Notes under the pieces: generated by a model
Told to the model about the DNA's origin: nothing
What the model saw: only the letters and a program-made list of their open reading frames with translations
The model's database searches: none
Position numbers and translations under genes: made by a program
DNA from: Balneolaceae bacterium
GTDB lineage: Bacteria > Bacteroidota > Rhodothermia > Balneolales > Balneolaceae
NCBI GenBank assembly: GCA_007123985.1
Contig: SLGA01000233.1
Coordinates: forward strand, 1-13,331
Direction: 5' to 3'
Length of the DNA stretch: 13,331 bases
In this document: one piece after another, positions 1-8,005 of the stretch
How positions within the stretch are numbered: the first letter of the stretch is position 1
How the letters are laid out: every line of letters starts with the position of its first letter

Positions 1-10
1 CTGAAGAATT

Positions 11-28
11 TTTAGCAATCAAAAACAG
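11..28 (+). repeat. 18-bp direct repeat, copy 1, in the mraZ leader
   Basis: The sequence TTTAGCAATCAAAAACAG lies 8 nt before the GTG start of mraZ. An identical 18-bp copy lies upstream of ftsA at 12542-12559. Flanking bases differ on both sides. It is not palindromic and has no recognisable -10/-35 or Bacteroidota-type TAnnTTTG box within it. Its function is unknown; a shared leader or protein-binding element is only a guess. Confidence 0.6.
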
Positions 29-36
29 AGATCCTC

Positions 37-501
37 GTGCCAAGCTTCAAAGGGCAATATGAACACAGTGTAGACAACAAAGGCCGTGTTGCTTTCCCGG
101 CTAAGTTGCGTAAAACTGTCAGCCCGGCCGCTCAGGATCGATTTACTATACTTCGCGGTCTTGAGCCATGCCTCTATCTCTATCCACAAGACCGATGGGA
201 ACTTGTTGAAGAAAAGCTCTCAAAAATCAACAATTTCTCACGCAAAGGCCGAACAGTTATCCGAAATTTTCTTCGATTTGCTGAAGATCTGGTATTAGAT
301 AAACAAAATCGCCTCTCTCTCCCCTCTCATTTAATGGAGTTTTCTGAAATAGATTCAACAGCCATTTTTATAGGTAGCGGCGAGCGGATTGAAATATGGT
401 CGCCTGAAAAACTTGACCAAATTGACAATGAACTAAGCTTTGAATCTTACCAGGAGCTCTTTGAGCAGGTAATGGGAGGAGACATTGACGATGAGGACTG
501 A
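37..501 (+). CDS. mraZ: MraZ, transcriptional regulator at the head of the dcw operon
   Basis: This 154-residue protein matches the length and architecture of MraZ, a DNA-binding protein with two tandem SpoVT/AbrB-like half domains that assembles into a ring. In other bacteria it regulates its own dcw operon. Both signature DxxxR motifs are visible: DNKGR at residues 13-17, followed by a PAKLR segment, and DKQNR at 88-92, followed by LPSHL. The second motif has Asn where Gly is usual. The C-terminus is acidic (GGDIDDED). The start is GTG at 37; it puts the conserved FKGQYEHSVDNKGR segment at the N-terminus as expected, and no ATG in this frame fits. Only 36 bases upstream are visible, so the repeated TGGG-type MraZ operators known from other bacteria cannot be looked for here. 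The 3' end overlaps rsmH. Identification is certain; autoregulation is inferred from the family. Confidence 0.97.
   Translation: MPSFKGQYEHSVDNKGRVAFPAKLRKTVSPAAQDRFTILRGLEPCLYLYPQDRWELVEEKLSKINNFSRKGRTVIRNFLRFAEDLVLDKQNRLSLPSHLMEFSEIDSTAIFIGSGERIEIWSPEKLDQIDNELSFESYQELFEQVMGGDIDDED
474..481 (+). promoter_or_regulatory. Strong Shine-Dalgarno of rsmH
   Basis: The sequence GGGAGGAG lies within the 3' end of mraZ. It is 9 nt before the ATG at 491, 3 nt before the in-frame TTG at 485 and 24 nt before the ATG at 506. This spacing favours 491 as the rsmH start. Confidence 0.75.
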
Positions 502-1429
502 CCAGATGACTGATTTTTTTCCACACATACCGGTTCTGCTTGATACTTCCGTTGAGTTTCTGATTACAGATAAGTCTGGTATTTATGTAGATACAACACT
601 TGGTGGTGGTGGACACAGTGCTAAAATTCTGCAAAATCTTGAAACAGATGCAACTCTGCTCGGGGTAGATCAGGACCGTGAAGCCCATAAAGCCGCAGCA
701 GAAAAGATTGGAGATGATTCTCGTTTTATTCCCATATCCGGAAATTTCGGGTATTTAAAAACCATTATACCTGTTCAATACCATGGGAATGTTTCTGGTA
801 TTTTGTTTGATCTGGGTGTATCAACCCACCAAATTCGGGAACCGGAAAGAGGTTTTAGCTTTCAGCATGACGGGCCTCTCGATATGCGCATGAGCGAACT
901 GAGCGGTGTTTCGGCTTATGATGTGGTGAACAGCTACGATTATGAAAAACTGCGCGACATTATATTTCACTACGGAGAAGAGCGTTTAAGCCGGCAAATT
1001 GCTAAAGAAATTATCAACAGAAGGCCTATTGAAACTACACTCGAGCTTCGCGAAGCCATTGAGAGCGTTCTGTATGGCAGGCATATCATTAAGTCTGTGG
1101 CGAGGGTTTTCCAAGCGATTCGTATTGAAGTGAACAGAGAACTTGAGGTTCTGAAACAGGGATTAACCGATGCGCTTGAAATCATACAACCGGGTGGCAG
1201 AATTGTGGCCATATCCTATCACTCTTTGGAAGACAGGTTGGTGAAAAACTTCTTCAGAAGCGGAAATTTTGAAGGAAATGTGGAGAAAGATTTCTATGGA
1301 AATCCAGTCACATCCGTGATAATGGTTACGCGACAAATTATTACGCCATCAGACGATGAGATCAAAAAGAATCCAGCTGCAAGAAGCGCCAAACTGCGAG
1401 TAGCAGAGAAGACCGGGAGCGAAGAATGA
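491..1429 (+). CDS. rsmH: RsmH (MraW), 16S rRNA (cytosine-1402-N4)-methyltransferase
   Basis: RsmH uses S-adenosylmethionine to methylate N4 of C1402 in the decoding centre of 16S rRNA. From the ATG at 491 the product is 312 residues, normal for the family. Visible motifs are HIPVLL at 12-17, the SAM-binding DTTLGGGGHS at 34-43, GVDQD at 58-62, FDLGVST at 106-112, DGPLDMRM at 127-134, FQAIRIEVNREL at 207-218, YHSLEDRLVK at 243-252 and NPAARSAKLR at 294-303. The C-terminal stretch has NFEGNVEKDFYGNP in place of the Cys-rich segment of the proteobacterial enzymes, a Bacteroidota-like trait. The start was chosen because a strong Shine-Dalgarno sits 9 nt upstream; TTG 485 and ATG 506 are alternatives. 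The gene overlaps mraZ by 11 nt and the next gene by 4 nt (ATGA), so it is probably translationally coupled. Confidence 0.97.
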   Translation: MRTDQMTDFFPHIPVLLDTSVEFLITDKSGIYVDTTLGGGGHSAKILQNLETDATLLGVDQDREAHKAAAEKIGDDSRFIPISGNFGYLKTIIPVQYHGNVSGILFDLGVSTHQIREPERGFSFQHDGPLDMRMSELSGVSAYDVVNSYDYEKLRDIIFHYGEERLSRQIAKEIINRRPIETTLELREAIESVLYGRHIIKSVARVFQAIRIEVNRELEVLKQGLTDALEIIQPGGRIVAISYHSLEDRLVKNFFRSGNFEGNVEKDFYGNPVTSVIMVTRQIITPSDDEIKKNPAARSAKLRVAEKTGSEE

Positions 1430-1863
1430 TTGTGAAAAATCCTCCCATAGCATATAAAAATGGAATTTCCGGCGGAAAGCTATCCAAAAATAAACGCCGC
1501 ACCATAACCTCCAAAAAACTTAATACAGGCGGTTCTGCCCCATCCCATGGCAGACGCACCCCTACAGACAAAAAAACAAAACTTCCGGCTTTTACCCCCT
1601 GGAAGGTTGTACTCGCAAGTTTCCTGATCGGAATTTGCGGGATTCTATACATCGCCCATGTGTTTAATACTCAACAAACGTTGACCGAAGTTAATCAGCT
1701 TGAAAATGAGTTTAATAAGGCACAAAGGCAGTACCACCAAACAAGGCTTGAGTTCGACCGGATTACAGGTCCTCAGCAAATTTATCAGATAGCACGCCAG
1801 CAAGGTTTTATAAATGCCGGGCCGGCAAATCAGATCATCTATATTCAAGCGGAAGCTAAATGA
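1426..1863 (+). CDS. ftsL: FtsL-like bitopic cell division protein
   Basis: This 145-residue protein has the FtsL/DivIC layout. A long basic cytoplasmic tail (about residues 1-58, rich in Lys and Arg) is followed by one hydrophobic segment (about 61-80), and a polar, heptad-like helix (about 84-115, LTEVNQLENEF and following) predicted to form a periplasmic coiled coil. The tail ends in a short segment containing IYQIARQQGF, like the C-terminal part of FtsL. Sequence conservation in this family is very low, so the call rests on topology and on its place between rsmH and ftsI, the standard ftsL position. The family links FtsQ to the FtsW-FtsI synthase and helps to activate septal peptidoglycan synthesis. 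The gene overlaps both neighbours by 4 nt (ATGA). The basic tail is long compared with the roughly 35 residues of the E. coli protein. Confidence 0.85.
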   Translation: MIVKNPPIAYKNGISGGKLSKNKRRTITSKKLNTGGSAPSHGRRTPTDKKTKLPAFTPWKVVLASFLIGICGILYIAHVFNTQQTLTEVNQLENEFNKAQRQYHQTRLEFDRITGPQQIYQIARQQGFINAGPANQIIYIQAEAK

Positions 1864-4001
1864 ACGAACGCAGCTCCATTATGGGCCGTATGTTTTTGCT
1901 TTTGGGTTTATTGATGTTACTCCCAACCGCTATTCTTGTGCAGATACTACGCGTGAATTTTGTTGAGGGTGATGGTTATAGAGAACTATGGAACTCACAG
2001 GCTATCGATTACATATCCATACCGGCACAGCGCGGTAATATTTATGATTCTAATGGCTCTCTTCTTGTAACAGACACTGCCATCTATAAAGTTGCTGTTG
2101 ATCCGCTCCTTATACGTGGTACAGATGCTGTTCGAAATATCGCCAGAGTTTTGAGCACCCATACAGGCCGTTCTGCCCAGTCATACATCAACAGAATTAA
2201 CAGTGCACCTGCAAGATCCCAATATCTTGTACTTGAACGGAGCGTACCCGTTCAGGCATACGATGATCTGAACGAATTGAGTCTTCGGGGTTTAATTCTC
2301 GAGGAAGAGTATAGAAGAAATTACAATTTTGGCAGTTTGGGTGCTCATGTGGTTGGTTTTGTGAATCACAACATGGATGGCATGGCCGGCCTTGAAAGCC
2401 GCTACAATAACATCTTAAGAGGGAGTGATGGCCAGCAGCAGGTTCGTAAAGACCGTCTGAATCAAATTTTTGCGTATGTAGGCGCACCTCGAAAATTACC
2501 GAAACAGGGGTATTCGCTGTACACCACAATAGATTCCAAAATCCAGGCCATTGTTGAAGAAGAACTCAAGGATGGGGTAAACCGGCACTTTGCAAAGTAT
2601 GGTACTGCTATAGTTATGGATCCTAAAACAGGAGCTATAAAAGCAATGGCAAACTACCCTGTGTATAATCCCAACGCACCTGCAACCATCGAAAATGAAA
2701 ACCGGCGTAATTTTGCCGTTGCTGATATTATAGAACCCGGTTCAACCTTTAAGCTGGTCACCGCCATTGCAGCTGTTGAACAGAATGCAGTTCGTTTGGA
2801 CGAAATGTTTGAAACACCCGAGAGCGGACAAAAAATGATCCATGGACAGGTGATGAGAGATCATAATCCGCTCGGAACACTCAGCTTTTCAGAAGTAATG
2901 GCCAAAAGCTCAAACATAGCCACTTCTGAGATTGCACAGAGAATTTCTCCAAATACGTTTTACCAGTATGCCCGGAATATGGGTTTTGGTACTCCCAGCA
3001 ATATTGATCTGCCGGGCGAATTGGCCGGCCGCCTGCAGCGCCCTTATGAATGGAGCCGCGTTACCCTCCCCTGGATGTCAATCGGTTATGAAGTGCAGGT
3101 TTCTCCCATTCAGTTAACGCAGGCGTATGCTGCATTTGCTAACGGCGGTTATCTGATGAAACCCTTTGTGGTTGAATCCATAACAGATGAGTTTGGAAAT
3201 ATTATTGAAAAGAATGAACCTAAACGCGTACGCAGAATTGCCAGGCCGTCAACTATAGAGAAACTGATACCTGTATTTGAGCAGGCAGTATCTGATTCCG
3301 GTACCGCACGCTGGGCTGCTGTGGACGGCCTTCGGATTGCCGGCAAAACGGGTACCGCTCAGAAATTTATCGACGGGCGGTATCAGGCACGCTACAGAGC
3401 TTCATTTGTTGGATTTTTTCCCGTTGAAGATCCCGAATATGTAATCCTTGTACTACTGGATGAACCGAGATCCAGCATCTATGGTGGTTTCACAGCAGGT
3501 TCCATATTCCGTGAAATTGCGCAGCGCGTTTCCGGTCTTCAAAATAAAATACAGCGTTCTCAATCATCTGATCTGCTTGCAGAAACCGGACTAATTGTGC
3601 TTCCCAATCTTGAAGGTATGAGTATTCATGATGCAGAAATTTTGCTTCAGAGAAGCCGGATACCCTTCAAAACGAGCGGAAACGGAGAATATGTTGCTTC
3701 GCAATTACCATCTGCAGGAGAGCAAATGTACAGAAACTCCCCAATCGAATTGCAGTTAGCAGCTGCAGAATCTGATTCTATACCCGAAGGGTTTGCCAGA
3801 ATTCCCAATCTGAGAGACAAAAACATGCGCCAGGCAGCTTATTTACTTGGGAAAGCCGGGCTTCAGATTGAGATGGTGGGATCAGGAACCATTTACGAAC
3901 AATTTCCCCGAGCCGGTGATCTGATGCGGCAGGGAAGAACAGTTACCGTTAGAGGACGATCACAGGCATTCAATCAGCAACGAAACATTGCTTCGAACTG
4001 A
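1860..4001 (+). CDS. ftsI: FtsI/PBP3-type class B penicillin-binding protein with two PASTA domains
   Basis: This is the septal peptidoglycan transpeptidase that cross-links strands made by FtsW. The 713 residues contain an N-terminal membrane anchor (about 9-30), a non-catalytic pedestal domain starting with RGNIYD at 58-63, and a transpeptidase domain with all three active-site motifs. These are STFK at 295-298 (nucleophile Ser295), SSN at 350-352 and KTG at 496-498. After the transpeptidase come two segments that read as PASTA domains, at about 577-635 (LPNLEGMSIHDAEILL) and 647-700 (RIPNLRDKNMRQAAYLL). The protein is longer than E. coli FtsI (588 residues), mainly because of these. Its place after ftsL and before murE supports the divisome role over that of an elongation PBP2. 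The start is ATG 1860, overlapping ftsL by 4 nt; Met8 is a possible alternative. The stop overlaps the murE start by 1 nt. Confidence 0.96.
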   Translation: MNERSSIMGRMFLLLGLLMLLPTAILVQILRVNFVEGDGYRELWNSQAIDYISIPAQRGNIYDSNGSLLVTDTAIYKVAVDPLLIRGTDAVRNIARVLSTHTGRSAQSYINRINSAPARSQYLVLERSVPVQAYDDLNELSLRGLILEEEYRRNYNFGSLGAHVVGFVNHNMDGMAGLESRYNNILRGSDGQQQVRKDRLNQIFAYVGAPRKLPKQGYSLYTTIDSKIQAIVEEELKDGVNRHFAKYGTAIVMDPKTGAIKAMANYPVYNPNAPATIENENRRNFAVADIIEPGSTFKLVTAIAAVEQNAVRLDEMFETPESGQKMIHGQVMRDHNPLGTLSFSEVMAKSSNIATSEIAQRISPNTFYQYARNMGFGTPSNIDLPGELAGRLQRPYEWSRVTLPWMSIGYEVQVSPIQLTQAYAAFANGGYLMKPFVVESITDEFGNIIEKNEPKRVRRIARPSTIEKLIPVFEQAVSDSGTARWAAVDGLRIAGKTGTAQKFIDGRYQARYRASFVGFFPVEDPEYVILVLLDEPRSSIYGGFTAGSIFREIAQRVSGLQNKIQRSQSSDLLAETGLIVLPNLEGMSIHDAEILLQRSRIPFKTSGNGEYVASQLPSAGEQMYRNSPIELQLAAAESDSIPEGFARIPNLRDKNMRQAAYLLGKAGLQIEMVGSGTIYEQFPRAGDLMRQGRTVTVRGRSQAFNQQRNIASN

Positions 4002-5488
4002 TGACAATTTACGACATCATAGAATTTTGTAATCCAATTTCAGTTACCGGAAGTAAACCGGCAAGCATAGGAAAACTATGCCAGGATTCAAGAGATGTAG
4101 AAAAAGGTGATGTCTTCATTGCTGTAAGAGGTCTTAAATCGGATGGGCATAATTTCATTAATGAAGCCGTATCCAGAGGAGCTGCTGTAGTAATTACTGA
4201 AAACAGGATCGATACACCGATACGTGTGTGTGTTATCAACGTAAGAAGCACCCGAAAACTTTTGGGACCCCTGGCTCAAATGATGGCTGGCAACCCGGCC
4301 GATAAACTTACTGTAATCGGAATTACGGGCACTAATGGTAAAACCACAGTTGCCACACTAATCTGGCAAATTCTAACCAAGCTAAGCTATAAAGCATCCA
4401 TGCTTGGTACGGTAGAGAAAAGAGTTAACAGTGAGATATTCAAAAGCCATCTTACAACTGCCGACCCAATCGAACTTGCAAACGATATGAAACAGATGGT
4501 AGATGCAGGAAGTACGTTTCTTGCCATGGAAGTTTCCTCGCATGCACTTGATCAGAAACGGGTAAAAGGCATTTCATTTAAAGTAGCTGTTTTCACAAAT
4601 CTTACGCACGATCATCTGGACTACCACCAATCAATGAATGAATATGCTTCAGCGAAAAAACGATTGTTTAATTCACTTGAAGAAAGCAGCTGGTCAATAA
4701 CAAATGCAGACGATGATCGTGGTGAGTGGATTACAAACTCAACTCCGGCCAAAGTCCTGTCGATCAGTTTTAAAAAGAAGGGACTGATCAATGCTGAGAT
4801 TTTAAAATCTGATGCATCCGGATTAACCATAACTATCGATGGAACTGAAATTCACTCACCCCTTGTAGGAGAGTTTAATGCTTACAATGTACTTCAGGCA
4901 CTGCTTGCATGCACAGCACTTGGCCTTGACGGGAAAAAGATTGCAGAGGCATTGAGCAGCTGTAAAGGTGCTGCCGGCCGAATGGAAAGGGTAAATAATC
5001 CGGACGAAACAGACCAAAAACCAATTGTTTTCGTGGACTATGCACACACCCCAAATGCACTTGAAAATGTAGCATCTACGCTTAAAGAGATTAAAACTTC
5101 CGGGCAAAAACTAACTATTGTATTCGGCTGCGGCGGTGACCGCGATAAAACCAAGAGGCCGGTTATGGCAGAAATAGCTGAACAATACGCAGATAATGTA
5201 ATTGTTACATCCGATAATCCGCGCACGGAAGATCCTGATGCGATCATCAGCGATATTATGGCCGGCTTCAAAAAACCTGAGCATGTGGAAGCCATCACTC
5301 TTCGCGACAAGGCCATTGAAAAAGCAATAGTTGATGCCGACAGCAATACCATTATACTGATTGCAGGAAAAGGCCATGAAACCTACCAGGAGATAAACGG
5401 TGTACGCTCCCATTTCGACGACCGTGAGATAGCCCGAAAAATATTAAGTGAACGCAATGGCCATCCTAAAACTGAGGAGGTTGCCTGA
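4001..5488 (+). CDS. murE: MurE, UDP-MurNAc-L-Ala-D-Glu:meso-diaminopimelate ligase
   Basis: MurE is a cytoplasmic Mur ligase that adds the third peptide residue to UDP-MurNAc-L-Ala-D-Glu using ATP. The 495 residues show the three-domain plan. There is an N-terminal UDP-substrate domain with DSRDVEKGDVFIAVRG from residue 29, a central ATPase with P-loop GTNGKTT at 110-116, and a likely carbamylated Lys219 in YASAKKRLF. The C-terminal domain has YAHTPNALE from 347, DNPR at 405-408 and GKGHE at 456-460. DNPR is the established signature of enzymes that select meso-diaminopimelate over lysine, so a diaminopimelate-type wall is expected. The start ATG shares its A with the ftsI stop (TGATG). The gene ends by overlapping mraY by 1 nt. 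No murF follows it, unlike the E. coli cluster. Confidence 0.98.
   Translation: MTIYDIIEFCNPISVTGSKPASIGKLCQDSRDVEKGDVFIAVRGLKSDGHNFINEAVSRGAAVVITENRIDTPIRVCVINVRSTRKLLGPLAQMMAGNPADKLTVIGITGTNGKTTVATLIWQILTKLSYKASMLGTVEKRVNSEIFKSHLTTADPIELANDMKQMVDAGSTFLAMEVSSHALDQKRVKGISFKVAVFTNLTHDHLDYHQSMNEYASAKKRLFNSLEESSWSITNADDDRGEWITNSTPAKVLSISFKKKGLINAEILKSDASGLTITIDGTEIHSPLVGEFNAYNVLQALLACTALGLDGKKIAEALSSCKGAAGRMERVNNPDETDQKPIVFVDYAHTPNALENVASTLKEIKTSGQKLTIVFGCGGDRDKTKRPVMAEIAEQYADNVIVTSDNPRTEDPDAIISDIMAGFKKPEHVEAITLRDKAIEKAIVDADSNTIILIAGKGHETYQEINGVRSHFDDREIARKILSERNGHPKTEEVA
5474..5480 (+). promoter_or_regulatory. Strong Shine-Dalgarno of mraY
   Basis: GAGGAGG lies in the last codons of murE, 7 nt before the mraY ATG at 5488. 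Together with the rsmH site it is among the best ribosome binding sites in the window; most other junctions rely on overlap with weak or no visible site. Confidence 0.7.
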
Positions 5489-6624
5489 TGCTATACGAAC
5501 TTCTCTCATGGATAAATGATGTTTTGAATCCACCTGGATTTGGCGCGTTTGATTACATCACAACCAGAACGGCATTTGCAGCCGCTACCGCACTTCTGAT
5601 CAGCCTGTTTATCGGAAAAAAAATCATCAAATGGTTGCAAAAAATGCAGCTCAAAGAAGTAATTCGTGATGATATTGGCCTGCAAACACATCTTGCAAAA
5701 GCCGATACACCAACAATGGGTGGTGTAATCATCATATTGGCCACGGTTATTCCTGCCCTTTTATGGATGCGAATGGACAGTATCTACACCTGGATGATTG
5801 TATTTGTTGTGATAGTTTTGGGCGGTGTTGGTTTTATTGATGACTACATCAAAGTTGTTCAAAAAGACAAATCGGGGCTCCACGGATGGTTTAAAATTAT
5901 CGGGCAGGTTCTTGTGGGTGTGGTAATTGGTATTACTCTCTATTTCTGGCCGGCATTTCAGGAGTATAACACATTAACCACAGTGCCTTTTCTGAAAGAT
6001 GTAAATATCGACTATGCCATTTTTGGAGAGTCAACAGGCTGGTTGATCTATATTCCGGTTGTAATTTTTATCATCACCGCTGTAAGTAACGCAGCGAATC
6101 TTACGGATGGTCTCGATGGACTACTTTCAGGAACATCAGCTATTGCAGGAATCATCCTCGGAATTTTCGCGTATGTATCCGGCCGTGTGGATTTCTCATC
6201 GTTTTTGAACATTATGTATCTGCCCGGATCCGGTGAGCTTACAATTTTTGCAGCTTCACTTGTAGGAGCATGCCTCGGTTTTTTATGGTATAACTCCTAC
6301 CCAGCCTCGGTATTTATGGGTGATACAGGTTCACTTGCACTTGGCGGTGCCCTTGGCGCCTTTGCCGTGATGATTCACAAAGAGCTTCTATTACCAATTA
6401 TCTGCGGTATTTTCTTCGTTGAAACCGTTTCTGTAATTATTCAAACAACTTGGTTTAAATACACCAAAAGAAAATATGGTGAGGGACGGCGAGTATTTTT
6501 GATGACCCCCATCCATCACCATTTTGAAAAACAGGGCTGGCCCGAATCAAAAATTGTAGTTCGCTTCTGGATTATTGCAATTCTACTTGGAATTATTAGC
6601 CTCTTAACCCTGAAACTGCGATGA
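5488..6624 (+). CDS. mraY: MraY, phospho-N-acetylmuramoyl-pentapeptide transferase
   Basis: MraY is an integral membrane enzyme that transfers phospho-MurNAc-pentapeptide from UDP to undecaprenyl phosphate, making lipid I. The 378 residues are strongly hydrophobic, with about ten candidate membrane helices. Family motifs are in order: TPTMGG at 74-79, FIDDYIK at 116-122 (Asp118 and Asp119, the acidic pair of the active site), NLTDGLDGL at 204-212, FMGDTGSL at 276-283 (Asp279) and PIHHHFE at 341-347. The residue before TPTMGG is Asp73 where Gly is usual. The gene overlaps murE by 1 nt (TGATG) and murD by 4 nt (ATGA). Its substrate needs the product of murF, which is not in this window. Confidence 0.98.
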   Translation: MLYELLSWINDVLNPPGFGAFDYITTRTAFAAATALLISLFIGKKIIKWLQKMQLKEVIRDDIGLQTHLAKADTPTMGGVIIILATVIPALLWMRMDSIYTWMIVFVVIVLGGVGFIDDYIKVVQKDKSGLHGWFKIIGQVLVGVVIGITLYFWPAFQEYNTLTTVPFLKDVNIDYAIFGESTGWLIYIPVVIFIITAVSNAANLTDGLDGLLSGTSAIAGIILGIFAYVSGRVDFSSFLNIMYLPGSGELTIFAASLVGACLGFLWYNSYPASVFMGDTGSLALGGALGAFAVMIHKELLLPIICGIFFVETVSVIIQTTWFKYTKRKYGEGRRVFLMTPIHHHFEKQGWPESKIVVRFWIIAILLGIISLLTLKLR

Positions 6625-7982
6625 GAAACCTCGATGGAAAACATATCGTAGTTGCCGGTGCTGCCCGAAGCGGAGTAGCTGCTGCACTTCTTCTAAAGCG
6701 AAAAGGAGCGGTTCCTTTTGTGTCGGATTCTGGCGAAATAAATCCCGATTCTATTGAAAAGCTAAAAACAGAAGGCATCAGCTTTGAGCAAAATCAGCAC
6801 TCGGAAAAAGCACTGAATGGTGAGTTTTTAGTGTTGAGTCCCGGTGTTCCGTCAACATCAAAAATTGCTGAATTCTATCGAATAGAAGGAAAAGATATTT
6901 ACTCGGAAATTGAGCTGGCAAGCTGGTTTTGCAGCTCACCCATAATCGCTGTTACAGGCAGTAACGGAAAAACATCGGTTGCAAGCTGGCTTACCCACAT
7001 GTGGAGACAATCTGGGCAAAATCCCATTCTTGCCGGTAATATAGGCACTGCGTTTTCTGAACAGGTTGAACACACCATGCCCGAAGAAACAGCCATTCTT
7101 GAGGTAAGCAGTTTCCAGCTGGATCATATCGATACATTCCACCCAAAAGTCAGCCTGATATTGAATATCACACCGGATCATTTAGACAGGTATGACAATG
7201 ATTTTAATAAATATGCAGCATCAAAACTGAATATCACCAAAAACCAGACGGCATCAGATTGGTTTATATACAATAATGACGACCCTCTACTTTCTGACCA
7301 TGCATTAAAGCTGGCAACAAGAGAGAATGCACCTCAGATGCTCGCTTTTTCAAGCAGCAGTGAGGTAGTGAACGGAGCATTTGTTCGCAACGGCAACCTG
7401 ATTCTAAAAATCAACAATAAAGAAGAAGAACTCATGCAAATTGGCGAAATCGGACTACTCGGACAGCATAATCTCCAAAACGGGATGGCTACTGCACTTG
7501 CTGCACGTGCATCGGAAATTAAGAATGAATTTATAAGTGAAAGCCTAAAAACGTTTGAGGGTGTAACACATCGGCTCGAGCATGTTCGCACCTACAAGGG
7601 TGTGCGCTATGTTAATGACAGTAAAGCCACCAATGTAAACGCTGTTTGGTTTGCTCTCAGAAGCTTCAACATGCCCATCGTCCTAATTCTTGGCGGACGC
7701 GACAAGGGCAATGATTATACACAACTGGAGAAAGAGCTTCGTGATAAAGTACATACCGTTGTTGCAATAGGCGAAGCCAGAGAAAAAATTAAACAGCAGA
7801 TTGGAAACAGTGTACCGCATCTGGTTGAGGCAGAGAGCATGAAAGCTGCTGTAAAATCTGCCAAAAAAGTTGCCAAACGTGGTGAAGTTGTTCTTCTTAG
7901 CCCGGCATGCTCTTCATTCGATATGTTTGATAATTATGAAGATCGCGGTAATCAGTTTAAGCAAGCAGTTCTTGACCTTTAA
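6621..7982 (+). CDS. murD: MurD, UDP-MurNAc-L-alanine:D-glutamate ligase
   Basis: MurD is a cytoplasmic Mur ligase that adds D-Glu to UDP-MurNAc-L-Ala with ATP hydrolysis. The 453-residue length is typical. Visible are an N-terminal Rossmann-like domain (VVAGAARSGVAAALLL from residue 10), the central P-loop GSNGKT at 113-118, LEVSSFQLD at 160-168, NITPDHLDRY at 182-191 and YAASK with Lys202, which corresponds to the carbamylated lysine of the family. The C-terminal domain has the NDSKATN and LGGRDKGND motifs and ends with the SPACSSFDMFDNYEDRG segment that is diagnostic of MurD. The ATG at 6621 overlaps the mraY stop (ATGA). A TAA stop and a 23-nt gap precede ftsW, the first break in the overlapping run from mraZ. 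Confidence 0.98.
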   Translation: MRNLDGKHIVVAGAARSGVAAALLLKRKGAVPFVSDSGEINPDSIEKLKTEGISFEQNQHSEKALNGEFLVLSPGVPSTSKIAEFYRIEGKDIYSEIELASWFCSSPIIAVTGSNGKTSVASWLTHMWRQSGQNPILAGNIGTAFSEQVEHTMPEETAILEVSSFQLDHIDTFHPKVSLILNITPDHLDRYDNDFNKYAASKLNITKNQTASDWFIYNNDDPLLSDHALKLATRENAPQMLAFSSSSEVVNGAFVRNGNLILKINNKEEELMQIGEIGLLGQHNLQNGMATALAARASEIKNEFISESLKTFEGVTHRLEHVRTYKGVRYVNDSKATNVNAVWFALRSFNMPIVLILGGRDKGNDYTQLEKELRDKVHTVVAIGEAREKIKQQIGNSVPHLVEAESMKAAVKSAKKVAKRGEVVLLSPACSSFDMFDNYEDRGNQFKQAVLDL

Positions 7983-8005
7983 AATAGCATAGAGTAGAAA
8001 AAACA

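Noticed and set aside
368..688. A 106-codon minus-strand frame across the mraZ/rsmH junction
   Set aside because: Both sense genes are certain here, the frame crosses their overlap, and its product (Cys-rich, low-complexity) resembles no protein I know.
2384..2391. GGCCGGCC palindrome inside ftsI, with a second copy near 3025
   Set aside because: Both copies are in-frame codons for ordinary residues of ftsI, with no spacing or context that suggests a functional site.
7983..8005. The murD-ftsW gap as a terminator or promoter
   Set aside because: It is 23 nt, A-rich, with no inverted repeat or T-run and no promoter-like box.
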